A stretch of 23,220 nucleotides of DNA from Candidatus Mediterraneibacter gallistercoris (lineage in GTDB: Bacteria > Bacillota_A > Clostridia > Lachnospirales > Lachnospiraceae). Positions 22,039 through 23,220 of the stretch are shown piece after piece. Position 1 is the first letter of the stretch. Every line of letters starts with the position of its first letter. The DNA is taken from assembly GCA_019119745.1 (NCBI GenBank), contig DWWI01000153.1:1-23220 (forward strand). The letters are read 5' to 3'. Under the pieces are notes generated by a model that made no database searches, was not told the origin of the DNA, and saw only the letters and a program-made list of their open reading frames with translations. A program made the translations under genes and the position numbers.

Positions 22039-23052
22039 TTACTCGTCCCACGTAAGAGCACGGTTTTCGCTGCGGGACTCTCTCATCATAAGATCGTTTA
22101 CAGCGTCAGCCGGTGATTTGCCTCCGAAAAGGACAGCATTGACTTCTTCAACGATCGGCATTGAAACATCATATTTCTTTGCCAGTTCAGCAGCAGCTTT
22201 AGCAGAATACACGCCTTCCACTACCATCTTAACTTCATCCATAGCCTCCTGCATGGACATTCCTTTTCCGATCAGGTATCCGGCTTTCCGGTTTCTGCTG
22301 TGTACACTGGCACAGGTAACGATCAGATCTCCCATTCCTGTAAGGCCGGTAAAAGTCTCGATCTTGCCTCCCATCTTCACACCGAGACGGGCAATCTCCG
22401 CGATGCCTCTTGTGATGAGGGCAGCCTTTGTATTGTCTCCGTATCCCAGGCCGTCAGCAATGCCTGCTGCCAGGGCGATAACATTCTTAAGCGATCCGCC
22501 AAGCTCAATCCCCAGAATATCCGGGCTTGTATAGACACGGAACACATTGCTGATAAACATAGACTGCAGGTATTCTGCCGTTTTCTTCGTCTTGGCGCCG
22601 ACCACGCAGGTCGTCGGGAGCCTGCGTCCCACCTCTTCCGCATGGCTTGGTCCCGAGAGAACCGCCACATCTGCCTGCGGGATCTCCTGTTCGATCTGAC
22701 GGGAAAGCGTCATAAGGGTAGACTCCTCTATTCCTTTTGCCACATCCACAATGATCTGGCCTTCAGCCACAAAAGGAGACATCTTCTGTGCCGTGCTTCT
22801 CGTAAAAGGCGAAGGAACTGCAAGCACAAGGAAATCTTTTCCTTTTATCGCCGATTCCAGATCTCCTGTGATCACCATGTCGTCCGGAAGTTTCACGCCC
22901 GGCAGCTTCAGTTCATGTTCTCTCTTTTCATTGAGCATCTTTACTTCATTTTCATCAATCGACCAGACAGTAACCTGATGTCCGTTGTCAGAAAGAAGAA
23001 CAGACAGTGCGGTTCCCCAGCTTCCTGCCCCAAGTACGCCTACATTTGCCAT
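22039..23052 (-). CDS. gpsA: Glycerol-3-phosphate dehydrogenase [NAD(P)+]
   Basis: A 337-residue enzyme that reduces dihydroxyacetone phosphate to sn-glycerol-3-phosphate, the backbone for phospholipids. The Rossmann motif GAGSWG is at 8-13; LAVPSPFTR and LSGPSHAEEV follow; the catalytic lysine is in ELGGSLKNVIALAAGIADGLGYGDNTKAA, and GLTGMGDLIVTC follows. An AGGAG site lies 10 bases before the ATG. It follows plsY by 32 bases and so feeds its product directly to the acyltransferase encoded beside it, and also to PgsA elsewhere in this window. A small hairpin (CCGGC/GCCGG, 21998-22009) lies after the stop, without a T-tract. Confidence 0.97.
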   Translation of the reverse strand: MANVGVLGAGSWGTALSVLLSDNGHQVTVWSIDENEVKMLNEKREHELKLPGVKLPDDMVITGDLESAIKGKDFLVLAVPSPFTRSTAQKMSPFVAEGQIIVDVAKGIEESTLMTLSRQIEQEIPQADVAVLSGPSHAEEVGRRLPTTCVVGAKTKKTAEYLQSMFISNVFRVYTSPDILGIELGGSLKNVIALAAGIADGLGYGDNTKAALITRGIAEIARLGVKMGGKIETFTGLTGMGDLIVTCASVHSRNRKAGYLIGKGMSMQEAMDEVKMVVEGVYSAKAAAELAKKYDVSMPIVEEVNAVLFGGKSPADAVNDLMMRESRSENRALTWDE

Positions 23053-23084
23053 AATTTTGCCACTCCTTCTTTGATCATTTACTC

Positions 23085-23220
23085 TTACTGCTCTTTTTTC
23101 TTTGATCCGAATTTATTCTCTGTCCCGGCTGCCAGCCGTTTGAGATTCTCCTTGTGTCTGTACCATGCCAGAAGCGTCATCAGAGCGAGAATGATGTACA
23201 GCTCATAACAGTATGACGGC
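23085..23220 (-). CDS. plsY: Glycerol-3-phosphate acyltransferase PlsY (C-terminal end only)
   Basis: The last 45 codons are in the window. They read as a hydrophobic helix (ELYIILALMTLLAWY) followed by RHKENLKRLAAGTENKFG and a lysine-rich tail to the stop at 23085-23087. The RHKENxxRLxxGxEnKf pattern is the characteristic cytoplasmic end of PlsY, the membrane enzyme that acylates glycerol-3-phosphate with acyl-phosphate. The rest of the protein lies beyond the right edge. It sits directly upstream of gpsA. Confidence 0.9.
   Translation of the reverse strand, partial: PSYCYELYIILALMTLLAWYRHKENLKRLAAGTENKFGSKKKEQ

Noticed and set aside
1..23220. Defence system, prophage or integrated element carrying protein genes
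   Set aside because: Every coding gene reads as chromosomal core or conserved accessory metabolism; no integrase, transposase, restriction, toxin or phage gene was found.

Overview
The window looks like chromosomal core sequence from a spore-forming, low-to-mid GC Firmicute, most likely a gut Lachnospiraceae (Clostridia). This is an inference from gene content and order: spoIVA next to plsY-gpsA, a PyrB/PyrI pair, RqcH, an omega/guanylate kinase/YicC cluster, and the GGGtGRT protein with its NifU-like partner. No phage, plasmid, integrase, transposase, CRISPR or tRNA gene was seen.

Layout. 1-1705 (minus): an uncharacterised NifU-like scaffold protein followed by the GGGtGRT protein, which is cut by the left edge. 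1869-6251 (minus): yicC, gmk, rpoZ, a terminator, then the tightly packed rimO-pgsA-cinA. 6377-7514 (minus): a cyclopropane fatty acid synthase whose C-terminus has been lost by a small frameshifting deletion; its original tail is still present out of frame. 7681-9420 (plus): rqcH, ending in a terminator hairpin that overlaps its last codons. 9500-11945 (minus): a DUF815 ATPase and the fused chorismate mutase/prephenate dehydratase pheA. 12073-14137 (plus): a nitroreductase, then pyrB and pyrI. 14138-14801: a 660-base non-coding stretch between the convergent pyrI and DAHP synthase genes, built almost entirely of inverted repeats. 14802-15833 (minus): DAHP synthase. 15953-16306 (minus): RNase P RNA with its own strong promoter. 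16329-20190 (minus): an operon of purine nucleoside phosphorylase, an MtaD/SAH-deaminase-type amidohydrolase, a divergent MoaB-like protein, an MBL-fold hydrolase and RNase HI. 20278-20451: a second, smaller inverted-repeat element. 20453-23220 (minus): spoIVA with a near-consensus SigE promoter, gpsA, and the end of plsY.

Functionally the genes cover ribosome and RNA care (rimO, rqcH, rnpB, rnhA, yicC), nucleotide supply (gmk, pyrBI, punA, the deaminase), membrane phospholipid synthesis (plsY, gpsA, pgsA, cfa), aromatic amino acids (DAHP synthase feeding chorismate to PheA) and sporulation.

The least ordinary things are the 661-base composite palindromic element at 14137-14799, with 19-base terminal inverted repeats and a possible TAA duplication that includes the pyrI stop codon; the smaller inverted-repeat element after spoIVA; the microhomology deletion in cfa; and the function-unknown GGGtGRT/NifU-like pair.
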